A stretch of DNA of 40,583 nt. Source: Bacillota bacterium (GTDB lineage Bacteria > Bacillota > Dethiobacteria > DTU022 > UBA8154). A program made the translations under genes and the position numbers. Below the pieces are notes generated by a model. It was not told where the DNA came from. It searched no databases and saw only the letters and a program-made list of their open reading frames with translations. The DNA lies in contig JAUSPO010000016.1 in the NCBI GenBank assembly GCA_030656575.1, positions 1 to 40,583 of the forward strand, read 5' to 3'. How positions within the stretch are numbered: the first letter of the stretch is position 1; each line of letters starts with the position of its first letter. Shown here in pieces: positions 1 through 8,099 of this stretch.

Positions 1-2
1 TA

Positions 3-98
3 AAAGTAAAACCTGATCCAGGCAACGTAGCATGCAATGCTGTTGACCGGGTTAAGCAGTTCGAGGGTAAACGTTCCATGACACAGATCGGTGGATAG
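3..98 (+). CDS. 3' end of a probable GTP 3',8-cyclase (MoaA), truncated by window edge
   Basis: An open frame enters from the left edge and ends at TAG 96-98. Only about 31 residues are visible, finishing RSMTQIGG. A terminal Ile-Gly-Gly after an R-x-M segment is the usual C-terminus of MoaA, the radical-SAM enzyme that starts molybdopterin synthesis, and its GG tail is functionally important in that family. The next gene encodes a MOSC-domain protein, a common neighbour of molybdenum-cofactor genes. The identification rests on this short tail and the context, so it is tentative; another protein ending in GG cannot be excluded. Confidence 0.45.
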   Translation, partial: KVKPDPGNVACNAVDRVKQFEGKRSMTQIGG

Positions 99-126
99 TA
101 TAATATCTTGTAAGGGGGCCACTTGA

Positions 127-582
127 TTGGAAAAAGAGCAAAAAGGAGTTATTGTTGCTGTTTGCAGGAGTGATAATAAGGGAGAGCGTAAAAAGAATGT
201 GGGAGAAGCTCTGCTTGTCAAAGAGCATGGTATCGAAAACGATGCTCATGCAGGGGACTGGCACCGTCAGGTGAGCCTGCTAGCCTTGGAAAGTATTGAG
301 AAGATGCGTGCCAAAGGACTGGATGTTAATCCTGGTGATTTTGCTGAAAATCTTACCACGGAAAACATTGCCCTTGTTTCGCTGCCTGTGGGAACCCGTT
401 TAAAGGTAGACGGGGGCGCGTCTTTGGAAGTAACACAGATCGGCAAGGAATGTCATAACCGCTGTGCTATCTATTACCAGGCTGGCGATTGTGTCATGCC
501 TAAGGAAGGTATTTTTGTAAGAGTACTGCAGGGCGGCAGTATTAAAGTTGGAGATACTATTACAACGGTAACGAACGGATAG
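127..582 (+). CDS. MOSC domain-containing protein
   Basis: A 151-aa protein that is essentially one MOSC domain, the beta-barrel fold also found at the C-terminus of molybdenum-cofactor sulfurases. The expected conserved cysteine lies in the GKECHNRCAIYY segment near residues 102-113, and the domain closes with a V-x-x-GG-x-I-x-x-GD pattern (about residues 131-143). Stand-alone MOSC proteins of this size often accompany moaA, moaC or mogA and are thought to help load or sulfurate the cofactor; the exact substrate is unknown. The start is TTG 127, eight bases after an AAGGGGG-type ribosome site at 111-118. It is probably co-transcribed with the gene ending at 98. A TATAAT-like hexamer at 99-104 has no convincing -35 partner. 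Confidence 0.85.
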   Translation: MEKEQKGVIVAVCRSDNKGERKKNVGEALLVKEHGIENDAHAGDWHRQVSLLALESIEKMRAKGLDVNPGDFAENLTTENIALVSLPVGTRLKVDGGASLEVTQIGKECHNRCAIYYQAGDCVMPKEGIFVRVLQGGSIKVGDTITTVTNG

Positions 583-593
583 AGGTGATTTAA

Positions 594-1346
594 GTGGCAG
601 GTCATTCTAAGTGGGCAAATGTGAAGCATAAAAAAGCACGTGTAGATGCGCAAAAAGGCAAGGCTTTCACTAAGATCGCCAGGGAAATCATGGTAGCGGC
701 CAGGGAAGGCGGAGCAGATATAAATGCAAACTTCCGCCTGCGCCTTGCAGTTCAGAAGGCGCGGGAGGCCAATATGCCCGGTGATAATGTTAATCGGGCG
801 ATCCAAAAGGGCGCCGGTGAAGGAGAAGGTTCTTCTCTTGAGCAGTTGACTTACGAAGGATACGGGCAGGCGGGAGTGGCAGTTTTAGTGGATATCATGA
901 CTGACAACCGCAATAGGACTGCAGCCGATATCAGGCATATATTTTCCCGCCGCGGCGGGAATATGGGCGAAGCAGGATGTGTTTCCTGGATGTTCAGCCG
1001 AAAAGGATATTTAACTATTGAAAAGATCAAGGGTTTACCCTCAGAAGATGATTTAATGATGCTTGCACTGGAGTCCGGAGCTGAAGACTTCAAAGATGAA
1101 GATAATATTTTTGTGATTACCACTTCTCCTGAAGATTTTGAAAGAGTGAAAGATAGCTTTACGGAAAAAAACATTGAATTTTCCTCAGCCGAAATTACTA
1201 TGCTTCCTTCCAATGCTGTGCGGATCGAAGATCCCGAAGAAGCTGCCAAGGTGCTTCGCCTTCTGGAAGCGTTGGAAGATCACGATGATGTGCAAAATGT
1301 CTATGCAAACTTTGACATTCCGGATGAAATAATGCAATCTCTTTAA
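594..1346 (+). CDS. yebC: YebC/PmpR family transcriptional/translational regulator
   Basis: A 250-aa protein with the family signature at the N-terminus (MAGHSKWANVKHKK, then GKAFTKIAREI) and the expected full length. YebC/TACO1 proteins are cytoplasmic. They were described as DNA-binding regulators, and more recent work links them to translation of proline-rich stretches. The gene starts at GTG 594 after GAGGTGA at 583-589. It lies just upstream of ruvC and ruvA, the usual place for yebC in Firmicutes and many Proteobacteria, with a bofC-like gene between. Confidence 0.95.
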   Translation: MAGHSKWANVKHKKARVDAQKGKAFTKIAREIMVAAREGGADINANFRLRLAVQKAREANMPGDNVNRAIQKGAGEGEGSSLEQLTYEGYGQAGVAVLVDIMTDNRNRTAADIRHIFSRRGGNMGEAGCVSWMFSRKGYLTIEKIKGLPSEDDLMMLALESGAEDFKDEDNIFVITTSPEDFERVKDSFTEKNIEFSSAEITMLPSNAVRIEDPEEAAKVLRLLEALEDHDDVQNVYANFDIPDEIMQSL

Positions 1347-1409
1347 GTAATGTTTAAAATCGACCTTTCCGGGAAAAGATATAATAACTCTTTTCCGGGA
1401 GGGCTATTA

Positions 1410-1802
1410 GTGAAAGAAAAAACTGGAAATTACCTTCGTTACGGGACCTATGTACTGATGGTCTTTCTTTTTTTTATGATGCTCTTTTATCCTCCTGAAA
1501 CGCAGGAAAAAGACAATCAAGAGCCTTTGGAAAACAACATCATATATGAAAATGCACACGATGATGAGGATCTTGAAAAAGCGGAAGAAAAAAGTCAGGT
1601 TATTGAAAGAAAGGAACAGTACTATATGGGGGTTTTCAATGACCAGATAGCGATTTATGTGAAAGACACTTCAGGTACATATATCCTTATAGAGGTTCTG
1701 CCTTATCCTGTAAAAAAAGTTTATTACGATGAATTAATTCAGAAGGTGCCCTTTTCAGATGAAAATGAAAAACGTCTTTTTCTGGAATACTTCACCTCTT
1801 GA
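1410..1802 (+). CDS. BofC C-terminal domain-like membrane-anchored protein
   Basis: A 130-aa protein with one N-terminal membrane segment (about residues 8-27), then an acidic, low-complexity linker, then a roughly 60-residue C-terminal domain beginning YYMGVFNDQIAIYVKD. That domain resembles the C-terminal domain of BofC, which restrains the SpoIVB protease in the forespore intermembrane space during Bacillus sporulation. The open frame extends upstream to 1350, but GTG 1410 is preferred: it has GGGAGGG at 1397-1403 in front and places the hydrophobic segment at the N-terminus. A bofC-like gene between yebC and ruvC is a recurring arrangement in Clostridia. The family match is by pattern only, and the sporulation role is inferred. 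Confidence 0.6.
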   Translation: MKEKTGNYLRYGTYVLMVFLFFMMLFYPPETQEKDNQEPLENNIIYENAHDDEDLEKAEEKSQVIERKEQYYMGVFNDQIAIYVKDTSGTYILIEVLPYPVKKVYYDELIQKVPFSDENEKRLFLEYFTS

Positions 1803-1888
1803 GGAAATTTTTTAAAAATACGGGCAGGTAAACAGCAGATCTTTGTAGAAATAAGGTTTAAAATTACCTGAACCGGGGTATCAAAAAT

Positions 1889-2392
1889 ATGAGAATTCTG
1901 GGCATTGATCCAGGCCTGGCAACTGTAGGTTATGGAATAGTAGAAAAAAAAGGTGATCTTTTTGAGGCAATAGATTTTGGATATATCAGTACTTCTGCCG
2001 ATTCTCAGGTATCCCCGCGTTTGTTTTCAATCTATACAAACATTAAGCTCTTAATTTCCAGGTTCTCACCTGATGAGATGGCAGTGGAAAAGCTCTTTTT
2101 TTGTAAAAATATCCGGACGGCCCTGCAGGTGGGGGAAGCAAGGGGGGCAATTCTAACTGCTGCAGCTGAGAGTACGCTTCCTGTTTTTGAGTACACTCCC
2201 CTGCAGGTGAAACAGGCAGTAGCCAGCTATGGACGGGCAGACAAAAAGCAGGTCCAGGAAATGGTTCGCCTTCTCCTAAAACTTCAGGAGATACCAAAAC
2301 CTGATGACACTGCAGATGCTCTGGCAATAGCCCTCTGTCACATGCAGTTTTCCAGGTGGGAGAGGATGGTCCGTAAAAAAGAAGGGATATAA
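1889..2392 (+). CDS. ruvC: Crossover junction endodeoxyribonuclease RuvC
   Basis: A 167-aa Holliday-junction resolvase of normal length. The four acidic residues that bind the catalytic metal are visible: D7 (in ILGIDPGLATVGYGI), E67 (AVEKLFF), D140 and D143 (in the KPDDTADALAIA segment), with the same spacing as in E. coli RuvC. RuvC cuts four-way junctions after RuvAB branch migration. The start is ATG 1889. It heads the ruvC-ruvA-ruvB series; ruvA begins 20 bp downstream. Confidence 0.97.
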   Translation: MRILGIDPGLATVGYGIVEKKGDLFEAIDFGYISTSADSQVSPRLFSIYTNIKLLISRFSPDEMAVEKLFFCKNIRTALQVGEARGAILTAAAESTLPVFEYTPLQVKQAVASYGRADKKQVQEMVRLLLKLQEIPKPDDTADALAIALCHMQFSRWERMVRKKEGI

Positions 2393-2412
2393 CCGGGAAA
2401 GGGGGAGCGCAG

Positions 2413-3015
2413 GTGCTGTCTTACTTACAGGGAACACTAAAAGAGTGTCATCCACAGTATGTTGTCGTTGACGCTATGGGCTTGGGATTTCATGTCTTAA
2501 TCCCTGCCTCTTTTTATTTTCAGATGCCCCATCCTGGCCAGAGTGTAATAGTATATACTTATTTGCAGATCAAAGACGATGGATTGACCCTATATGGTTT
2601 CAGGAGTTATAAAGAAAGGGATTTTTTTAAAATGCTGCTCGGAGTTTCTGGCATTGGCCCAAAAGTTGCTCTTTCACTTCTAGGCCACCTTTCAATGCTT
2701 CAGATATCCGATGCCATTATGCAGGAAGATATTCTATCTTTAACTTCCATTCCCGGAATTGGCAGCAAAACTGCAAAGCGCGTTGTTTATGAGCTGAAAG
2801 ATAAGGTATCCGCTCAGTATGAGAACGAGGCAGATTTCGGCTTCAAAGAGCAGGGGGGAAGCAATAATTACTGGCAGGACGTTCAGCAGGCATTGATTGC
2901 GTTGGGGTATTCGCCGCAGGAGACAAACAAAGCAAGAAAAGTTCTCAGCAGAGATGGGGATTTAAGCGTTGAAGACCTTTTTAAAGAGGCGCTCGATTTC
3001 CTGGCAAAACAGTGA
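2413..3015 (+). CDS. ruvA: Holliday junction branch migration protein RuvA
   Basis: A 200-aa protein with the three RuvA domains. The N-terminal OB-fold domain spans about residues 1-62. Two helix-hairpin-helix motifs follow (GVSGIGPKVALSLL near 77-90 and IPGIGSKTAKRVVYEL near 112-127). The C-terminal RuvB-contacting domain, about residues 152-200, includes ALIALGYSPQE. A RuvA tetramer binds the four-way junction and loads RuvB. The start is GTG 2413, with GGGGGAG at 2400-2406 as ribosome site. Unlike most RuvAB pairs, ruvA is separated from ruvB by about 170 bp filled with strong hairpins. Confidence 0.96.
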   Translation: MLSYLQGTLKECHPQYVVVDAMGLGFHVLIPASFYFQMPHPGQSVIVYTYLQIKDDGLTLYGFRSYKERDFFKMLLGVSGIGPKVALSLLGHLSMLQISDAIMQEDILSLTSIPGIGSKTAKRVVYELKDKVSAQYENEADFGFKEQGGSNNYWQDVQQALIALGYSPQETNKARKVLSRDGDLSVEDLFKEALDFLAKQ

Positions 3016-3019
3016 ATTC

Positions 3020-3110
3020 GTTTCAGCAAAGCTGAAACATCAGGGAATCAGGTGGAGAGTCTACTCCACCTGATTGAAAAGTCCCACCTACGCTACGCTT
3101 AGAGGTGGGA
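3020..3110 (+). repeat. Cluster of three hairpins between ruvA and ruvB, possible IS200/IS605-derived remnant
   Basis: Three perfect stem-loops follow one another. GTTTCAGC/GCTGAAAC at 3020-3038 has an 8-bp stem and AAA loop. AATCAGGTGGAG/CTCCACCTGATT at 3046-3075 has a 12-bp stem and 6-nt loop. TCCCACCT/AGGTGGGA at 3082-3110 has an 8-bp stem. None is followed by a T-run, so they are not simple terminators. The third hairpin, with its CTACGCTACGCTTAG loop, looks like the palindromic end of IS200/IS605-type elements, but no transposase is present. A related, more degenerate copy lies at 23822-23895. The hairpins are certain; the origin is a guess. Confidence 0.6.
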
Positions 3111-3184
3111 GTCTTAAACCCAAAAGAAAAACCAAGATAAATCAATGCAGAAACAATTGCCATAGGAGCAGGGGGAATACTTTC

Positions 3185-4189
3185 ATGGAAGACAGAATAG
3201 TTTCGTCCCGCCTAAAAGGGGATGATCTCCCGCACGAGAACAGCCTTCGCCCTTCAAAACTGGATGAATTTATCGGGCAGGAGAGTCTCAAGGAGAAGCT
3301 CTGTATCTATATCGAGGCTGCCAGGGAACGAGAAGAGACCCTGGATCATGTCCTTTTGCACGGGCCACCCGGGTTAGGCAAAACAACCCTCGCTTTTATC
3401 ATTTCCAGGGAGATGGGAGTAAATATAAGAGTTACTTCCGGCCCCGCCGTGGAAAGAGCAGGTGATCTGGCAGCTCTTTTGACGAATCTTTCCTCCGGCG
3501 ATATTCTATTTATTGACGAAATCCATCGGCTTAACCGCAGTGTGGAAGAGATCCTCTATCCTGCCATGGAGGACTGCGCCCTGGATATTATTATCGGCAA
3601 AGGCCCCAGCGCCCGCTCCCTGAGGCTGGATCTTTCCCCATTCACCCTTATCGGAGCCACTACCCGTGCCGGGCTTATTTCATCCCCCTTAAGGGATCGC
3701 TTCGGTATTTTGGAGAGGTTGGAATTCTATACTCCTGATGCCCTTTATGAGATACTTGCCCGTTCGGCAAGATTATTAGGTGTTGAATTAGACCGTCAGG
3801 GTGCAGAGGCAATTGCTATGGCCTCCAGAGGTACTCCCCGTATTGCCAACAGGCTTTTAAGAAGAGTGAGGGATTACTCCCAGGTGAGAGCAGACGGGGT
3901 TATTACCAAAGATGTTGCCTTTGAAGCCCTTTGTATTCTTGATGTGGATGAAATGGGACTGGACCGTACTGACTATCTTCTGCTGGATACGATTATCGAT
4001 AAATTTGAGGGGGGACCGGTAGGACTTGAAACCATAGCGGCATCAATAAATGAAGAGGCTGCAACTATTGAAGAAATCTATGAGCCTTACCTCATGAAAA
4101 TTGGATTTCTGAAACGTACTTCCAGGGGAAGGATAGTGACAGAAAAAGGATATGAGTATTTTAGGTTAAGATCAGGTGGTGAAAAATAG
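3185..4189 (+). CDS. ruvB: Holliday junction branch migration DNA helicase RuvB
   Basis: A 334-aa AAA+ motor. Visible are the N-terminal [13 protein letters not shown] segment, Walker A ([12 protein letters not shown]), Walker B ([10 protein letters not shown]), sensor 1 ([10 protein letters not shown]), the arginine-finger region (SPLRDRFGI), and the C-terminal winged helix ending with a TSRGR motif. RuvB hexamers pump DNA through the RuvA-junction complex. The open frame extends back to 3074 across the hairpin cluster, but ATG 3185 gives the family's usual N-terminus and follows a purine-rich ribosome site at 3166-3176. It overlaps or abuts queH. Confidence 0.97.
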   Translation: MEDRIVSSRLKGDDLPHENSLRPSKLDEFIGQESLKEKLCIYIEAAREREETLDHVLLHGPPGLGKTTLAFIISREMGVNIRVTSGPAVERAGDLAALLTNLSSGDILFIDEIHRLNRSVEEILYPAMEDCALDIIIGKGPSARSLRLDLSPFTLIGATTRAGLISSPLRDRFGILERLEFYTPDALYEILARSARLLGVELDRQGAEAIAMASRGTPRIANRLLRRVRDYSQVRADGVITKDVAFEALCILDVDEMGLDRTDYLLLDTIIDKFEGGPVGLETIAASINEEAATIEEIYEPYLMKIGFLKRTSRGRIVTEKGYEYFRLRSGGEK

Positions 4190-4721
4190 AAAGATGGAGA
4201 TCCTTTTACATATCTGTTGTGCCCCATGCAGCCTTTACAGTTGGCAGGCCCTGGAGGAAAAAGGGCATCATATTCAAGGCTTTTTTTATAACCCGAATAT
4301 TCATCCCTATCGTGAGTTTAAGAAACGAAAAGAAGCGCTCCACTCCCTGGCTGAAGAGGAAAAGAGGTCAATTTTCATCGATCAACGTTACCTCCTTAAT
4401 GATTATCTGCGCAAGGTAGTGAACCGTGAAGAGATGCGCTGTGAATTATGTTATGCCATGCGTCTGGAAGAGACTGCGTGCCGGGCCAAAGAAAAAGGGA
4501 TAGAGGGCATCTCCACCACTTTGCTGATTAGCCCTTATCAGCAGCATGAATTGCTGAGAGAAACAGGGGGTAAAATAGCAGAAGAATACGGCCTGAAATT
4601 TGTCTACGAAGATCTGCGCCCAGGTTTCCGGGAGAGTATGGGGTTGGCCCGGGAAAAAGGACTATATTTGCAGGGATACTGCGGCTGTATTTACAGCGAG
4701 AGGGACCGCTATCAAAAATAA
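4176..4721 (+). CDS. queH: Epoxyqueuosine reductase QueH
   Basis: About 180 aa, DUF208/QueH family. QueH is the non-homologous replacement for QueG and reduces epoxyqueuosine to queuosine in tRNA. The cysteine ligands of its iron-sulfur and metal sites are visible: CC-x2-C in [12 protein letters not shown] near the start, C-x2-C in [10 protein letters not shown], and C-x-C in [10 protein letters not shown] at the C-terminus. The pathway fits the neighbours queA and tgt. The start could be GTG 4176, GTG 4179 or ATG 4194; AGGTGGTG at 4174-4181 would serve ATG 4194, which yields the tighter N-terminus [12 protein letters not shown]. The 4176 start overlaps ruvB by 14 bp. Confidence 0.93.
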   Translation: MVKNRKMEILLHICCAPCSLYSWQALEEKGHHIQGFFYNPNIHPYREFKKRKEALHSLAEEEKRSIFIDQRYLLNDYLRKVVNREEMRCELCYAMRLEETACRAKEKGIEGISTTLLISPYQQHELLRETGGKIAEEYGLKFVYEDLRPGFRESMGLAREKGLYLQGYCGCIYSERDRYQK

Positions 4722-4743
4722 GTATCCTGGCGAGGTGATCTGT

Positions 4744-4965
4744 TTGTTTGGTCCGGAAAATATGGGGAGAATTTTACTTACCATTGGTGGAGTAATTGTC
4801 CTCACGGGGCTTATATTTCTGTTCCTGGGACGTTTCGGGCTTGGGCGTCTGCCCGGAGATATTTTAATAAAAAGAGAAAACCTGACCATCTTTTTTCCCA
4901 TAACTACCATGATCCTGATCAGTGTCATCCTCAGCCTGATCTTCAACTTTTTCAGGAGATTCTAA
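4744..4965 (+). CDS. DUF2905 family small membrane protein
   Basis: A 73-aa protein with two membrane helices and, between them, the family's LGRLPGDILIKREN motif followed by the FPITTMIL segment. DUF2905 proteins are widespread in Firmicutes and often lie next to ruvB, queH or queA; their function is unknown. TTG 4744 is chosen because GAGGTGATC (4732-4740) precedes it by a good distance. The longer open frame starting at 4600 only reads queH out of frame. ATG 4762 is a fallback start. Confidence 0.85.
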   Translation: MFGPENMGRILLTIGGVIVLTGLIFLFLGRFGLGRLPGDILIKRENLTIFFPITTMILISVILSLIFNFFRRF

Positions 4966-4982
4966 AGAGAGGAGGTAATATT

Positions 4983-6392
4983 ATGGGGTTCCTGTCTGCC
5001 TTTAAAAAGAAAAACATTACAATTTTTATTTTTATTCTTATTGTCTTTTTGCTGTTTACACTTGCTTACCAGGCAACTGTTTATTCGGCCGAGCCCCCAC
5101 AGATGAGGGTGGGGATAAGCATCTCGGGTAGTCATTTAGAGTTATCCTTCGACAGCGGCTACACAGTCATCAATATGGCTAATGGCGCGCCCCTGCAGCT
5201 CCCTGCGGGAAGGTATAAGCTGGTCAACACAGGTGGCGGCATCCAGGTATTGAATATACTTAATGTCAGCCAGGGTGTCTTTAGCGGCCCCTTATATCTA
5301 AAGCCTTTATCATCGCATCCGTCGGGACAAGCTTTTCAAGTTCACAATGCCATTTATGGCAGTGAATATCGCGGGGCACTGGAGATTTTAACGGAAGGGA
5401 GCGGCATACGCGGGGTTAACATTGTCGATCTGGAATCATACCTCCGGGGAGTTTTACCGAGAGAGATGCCCCCGTCCTGGGGAAATTACGGAGGCATGGA
5501 GGCTCTAAAAGCACAGGCTGTAGCGGCCAGGAGCTATGCGCTCTACAATCAGAGCCTGCAGCGGCATAGCGGCTATTATGTCTGCGACTCACAGCACTGC
5601 CAGGTCTACGGTGGGAAAAGCTGCGAAACAACCAACACTGACACTGCCTTAAGTCAGACCCGCGGGGAGATATTAAACTTTAACGGCGTACTTATACAGC
5701 CCTTTTATCACGCGACCAATGGAGGCCATACAGAACTCACTCAAAACGTCTGGAGCGGTTCTCTGCCATATTTCAGCAGTGTTCCGGACCCTTACGATGA
5801 CCCATCCAATCCCCTTGGGCTGAATAATTTTATTGTGCACAATCATGCCTTATGGCAAGCAGATATTCCCATTAATTCTCTTCAAACATTGCTGGTGAAT
5901 AATGGTTATAATAATCCCGGACAGGTGAAACAGATCAATATTGTATCTTCTTTTCCCAGCGGTAGGGTGAATGAACTTCGTATCCAGGGGACTGCCGGAG
6001 CAGTTGTTTCCCTTTTAAAAGAAAGGTCCAGGACAGTATTGGGTCTGAGAAGCCAGCTTTATTCAGTTCAGGATGACCCCCAACCCCGCGTCTGGATCGT
6101 TTCAGCAGTCAGCGGAGTTGAAAGAAAAGAAAGCTTTTCTGAACTGGAAGGTAAATGGGCCGTCGGTGGGAATACTATGAAAAGAATGCTTATCGGTGAA
6201 TCGTTTACAGCCATGGGAAATGGAACAAGAAGCCAAGTTCCTTATTTGAGTTTTGTCATAGAGGGCCGCGGCTGGGGCCATGGTATCGGTATGAGCCAAA
6301 ACGGCGCCTATAACCGTTCCAGGGCAGGGCAAAATCACAATGAGATCCTTTCTTTTTACTACCCAGGCGCCCAAATTGACGTAGGCTATTAA
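4983..6392 (+). CDS. SpoIID/LytB domain-containing protein
   Basis: A 469-aa protein with an N-terminal membrane or signal segment (about residues 13-34) and a SpoIID/LytB domain. Typical motifs are the NIVDLESYLRGVLPREMPPSW segment read in pieces, LKAQAVAARSYAL, a cysteine-containing DSQHCQVYGG, YHATNGGHTE, and the C-terminal GRGWGHGIGMSQNGA. SpoIID is a lytic transglycosylase that acts on peptidoglycan during engulfment in sporulation; LytB relatives modify autolysin activity. This is a family member rather than clearly the spoIID orthologue, which normally lies elsewhere. The start is ATG 4983 with AGAGGAGGTAAT (4967-4978), a near-perfect ribosome site. It is probably exported and acts outside the membrane. 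Confidence 0.88.
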   Translation: MGFLSAFKKKNITIFIFILIVFLLFTLAYQATVYSAEPPQMRVGISISGSHLELSFDSGYTVINMANGAPLQLPAGRYKLVNTGGGIQVLNILNVSQGVFSGPLYLKPLSSHPSGQAFQVHNAIYGSEYRGALEILTEGSGIRGVNIVDLESYLRGVLPREMPPSWGNYGGMEALKAQAVAARSYALYNQSLQRHSGYYVCDSQHCQVYGGKSCETTNTDTALSQTRGEILNFNGVLIQPFYHATNGGHTELTQNVWSGSLPYFSSVPDPYDDPSNPLGLNNFIVHNHALWQADIPINSLQTLLVNNGYNNPGQVKQINIVSSFPSGRVNELRIQGTAGAVVSLLKERSRTVLGLRSQLYSVQDDPQPRVWIVSAVSGVERKESFSELEGKWAVGGNTMKRMLIGESFTAMGNGTRSQVPYLSFVIEGRGWGHGIGMSQNGAYNRSRAGQNHNEILSFYYPGAQIDVGY

Positions 6393-6413
6393 ACCCCGAA
6401 CCAAAAATAAAAA

Positions 6414-6473
6414 GAGCCAGGGGGACGTTTCGCCTGGCGCAAATAGTGAGCCAAGCGAAACGTCCCCTGGCTC
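6414..6473 (+). repeat. Inverted pair of REP-like units between SpoIID-like gene and queA
   Basis: The left arm 6414-6433 (GAGCCAGGGGGACGTTTCGC) pairs with 6455-6473, which is its reverse complement except for one G. Each half is itself a unit of about 27 bp beginning GAGCCA and ending in a TGGCKC-type sequence. The two units face each other around AAATAGT. The same unit appears once more at 17544-17570. No T-run follows. The arrangement resembles a BIME-type REP pair; it could act as a transcription or mRNA-stability element within the operon. Confidence 0.8.
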
Positions 6474-6515
6474 GGTAGAAAAAAAGCTGATGATATCTGG
6501 TTGACTGGAGGAGAG

Positions 6516-7565
6516 ATGAAAATCGAGGCACGGGATAAAACAAGAACTGATCAATTTGACTATGAACTTCCTCCGGAGTTGATTGCACAGGAGCCGCTGA
6601 TAGAGCGGGACAGCTCCAGGCTTTTGGTGTTGAATCGGAGAGATGGACAGCTGGAACACAGCTCCTTTAAGATACTTCCAGGATACCTTGATGAAGGGGA
6701 TCTGCTCATCTTAAATAACACAAGAGTTTTCCCCGCCCGCTTCATTGGAAAGAGAAGGGATACGGGAGGCCGTATCGAGATCCTGTTACTGCGCAGACTG
6801 GAAGATGCAAGATGGGAAGTTTTGTGTTCGCCCGGCAAAAGGGCGCTCCCCGGCACGGAGCTTATCTTCGGCGATGGAGCCCTATCAGCCCGGGTGTTGG
6901 AGAAAACAGAGCCTGGGGGAAGGGTCATTGTTTTCAGTGCAAAAGAACCGCTGAATGACGTCCTGCATAAACTTGGGCAGGTTCCCCTGCCTCCTTATAT
7001 AAAAAAACAGTTAGATGATCACGAACGCTACCAGACCGTTTATGCCAGCAATGAAGGCTCTGCCGCTGCACCTACGGCAGGACTTCATTTTACCCCGGCT
7101 TTGTTTAAAGAACTGGAGGAGAGGGGAATTAAGACGGCTGCTCTCACTCTGCATATAGGTGTGGGCACGTTTCGTCCTGTAAAAGATGACTATATTGAGG
7201 ACCACATCATGCATAGTGAATGTTACGAGCTTTCTGCTTCTGTAGCACATAAAATCAACAGCACCAAAGAAAAAGGGAAAAGGATTGTTGCTGTAGGAAC
7301 TACCTGCTGCAGGGTACTTGAAACCTTAAGCGATGAGAACGGAGCGATCCGTGAAGGGCAGGGAGAAACGAAACTCTTTATCTATCCAGGTTATAGATTT
7401 AAGACGGTCGATGCTTTAATTACCAATTTTCATCTGCCAAGGTCAACCCTGCTCATGCTAATCAGCGCCTTTGCTGGAAGGGAAGACACGTTAAAGGCTT
7501 ATAACATCGCTGTTGAAGAGCGGTATCGTTTTTTTAGTTTTGGAGATTCTATGCTCATAGTCTAA
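6516..7565 (+). CDS. queA: S-adenosylmethionine:tRNA ribosyltransferase-isomerase QueA
   Basis: A 349-aa enzyme, full length for QueA. It transfers and isomerises the ribosyl part of SAM onto preQ1 in tRNA to give epoxyqueuosine, acting after Tgt and before QueH. Typical segments are FDYELPPELIAQ near the start, LLILNNTRVFPAR, PLPPYIKK, the SAAAPTAGLHFT motif, LHIGVGTFRPV, and FHLPRSTLLMLISAFAG near the end, closing FGDSMLIV. ATG 6516 is preferred over TTG 6501 because GGAGGAG (6507-6513) lies just upstream. It is separated from its usual downstream partner tgt by a 2.3-kb island, and a terminator follows its stop. Confidence 0.96.
   Translation: MKIEARDKTRTDQFDYELPPELIAQEPLIERDSSRLLVLNRRDGQLEHSSFKILPGYLDEGDLLILNNTRVFPARFIGKRRDTGGRIEILLLRRLEDARWEVLCSPGKRALPGTELIFGDGALSARVLEKTEPGGRVIVFSAKEPLNDVLHKLGQVPLPPYIKKQLDDHERYQTVYASNEGSAAAPTAGLHFTPALFKELEERGIKTAALTLHIGVGTFRPVKDDYIEDHIMHSECYELSASVAHKINSTKEKGKRIVAVGTTCCRVLETLSDENGAIREGQGETKLFIYPGYRFKTVDALITNFHLPRSTLLMLISAFAGREDTLKAYNIAVEERYRFFSFGDSMLIV
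7542..7559 (+). repeat. Left copy of att-like direct repeat inside the queA 3' end
   Basis: GGAGATTCTATGCTCATA encodes the QueA C-terminus (GDSMLI). An almost identical 18-mer (17 of 18 bases) occurs at 9877-9894, just before the tgt promoter. The two copies flank the accessory island. Confidence 0.65.
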
Positions 7566-7595
7566 CAGTTTTTTTAAAGAGAATAGAGTAAGATG

Positions 7596-7629
7596 AAAGC
7601 CCTTATACAGTGCGGTATAGGGGCTTTTT
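7596..7629 (+). terminator. Rho-independent terminator after queA
   Basis: A stem of 13 pairs (one G-U) forms between AAAGCCCTTATAC at 7596-7608 and GTATAGGGGCTTT ending at 7627, with a 6-nt loop and the T-run running to 7629. It would stop transcription from the ruvC-queA direction before the island. Confidence 0.85.
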
Positions 7630-7717
7630 GTCATTCCTCGTTTTTATACGAAAATCTGTGCTCCAGACCGTTTTTGAAGCGGATTGATACGATTCGACCC
7701 TTTTTTGTACAAAAGTT

Positions 7718-7903
7718 TTGAATGACAGAATTGAGGAAATCCTTAACTGTTTTAGGGTTGATTTTGCGGACGAACTGCTTATAGTCCATAGTATTGGATA
7801 TGCAGGTTGGGTTGTGGCAAAAGTACAGATGACTCCAAACTGCATGGAGCCTGCGATGCTTTTAGAATTTGAGGAAGTGGATGGGCCGTCCATGATGTTA
7901 TGA
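7718..7903 (+). CDS. Small hypothetical protein or gene remnant
   Basis: An open frame of 61 codons from TTG 7718. The product is acidic and has no recognised motif; the middle reads IVHSIGYAGWVVAKVQMTP. No ribosome site is visible, and the ORF lies between the queA terminator and the DUF4160 promoter in a stretch that otherwise looks like decayed accessory DNA. It may be a fragment of a lost island gene or chance coding potential. No function is assigned. Confidence 0.25.
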   Translation: MNDRIEEILNCFRVDFADELLIVHSIGYAGWVVAKVQMTPNCMEPAMLLEFEEVDGPSMML

Positions 7904-8032
7904 TGTAAGAACTTGTCATTTGCCCCTCACACCGATTTAATACCATCAAATAGCGTTCAGTTATGCATCGACAAAATAACCTATCTGAGAATAGCGGCCG
8001 TTATATGGCTCCTTATTTTCGTTCTCAGACTA

Positions 8033-8062
8033 TTGACAAAACCCTATTTAATAGGGTAGAAT
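8033..8062 (+). promoter_or_regulatory. Sigma-A promoter of the DUF4160-DUF2442-XRE cassette
   Basis: TTGACA at 8033-8038, an 18-bp spacer, and TAGAAT at 8057-8062, about 37 bp before the DUF4160 start codon. Confidence 0.8.
8041..8057. promoter_or_regulatory. Palindromic operator in the promoter spacer
   Basis: ACCCTATTTAATAGGGT is an odd-centred palindrome with perfect 8-bp arms. It fills the space between -35 and -10, touching the -10 box, so a bound protein would block RNA polymerase. The XRE protein encoded at 8642-8965 is the obvious candidate for binding it (autoregulation). The palindrome is directly visible; the regulator is inferred. Confidence 0.65.
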
Positions 8063-8099
8063 AATGATAGAATTGAACGACTGACTGGAGGGAGCGCTA

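Noticed and set aside
3074-3184. Upstream extension of ruvB
   Set aside because: The extra 37 residues translate the hairpin element; ATG 3185 gives the family N-terminus.
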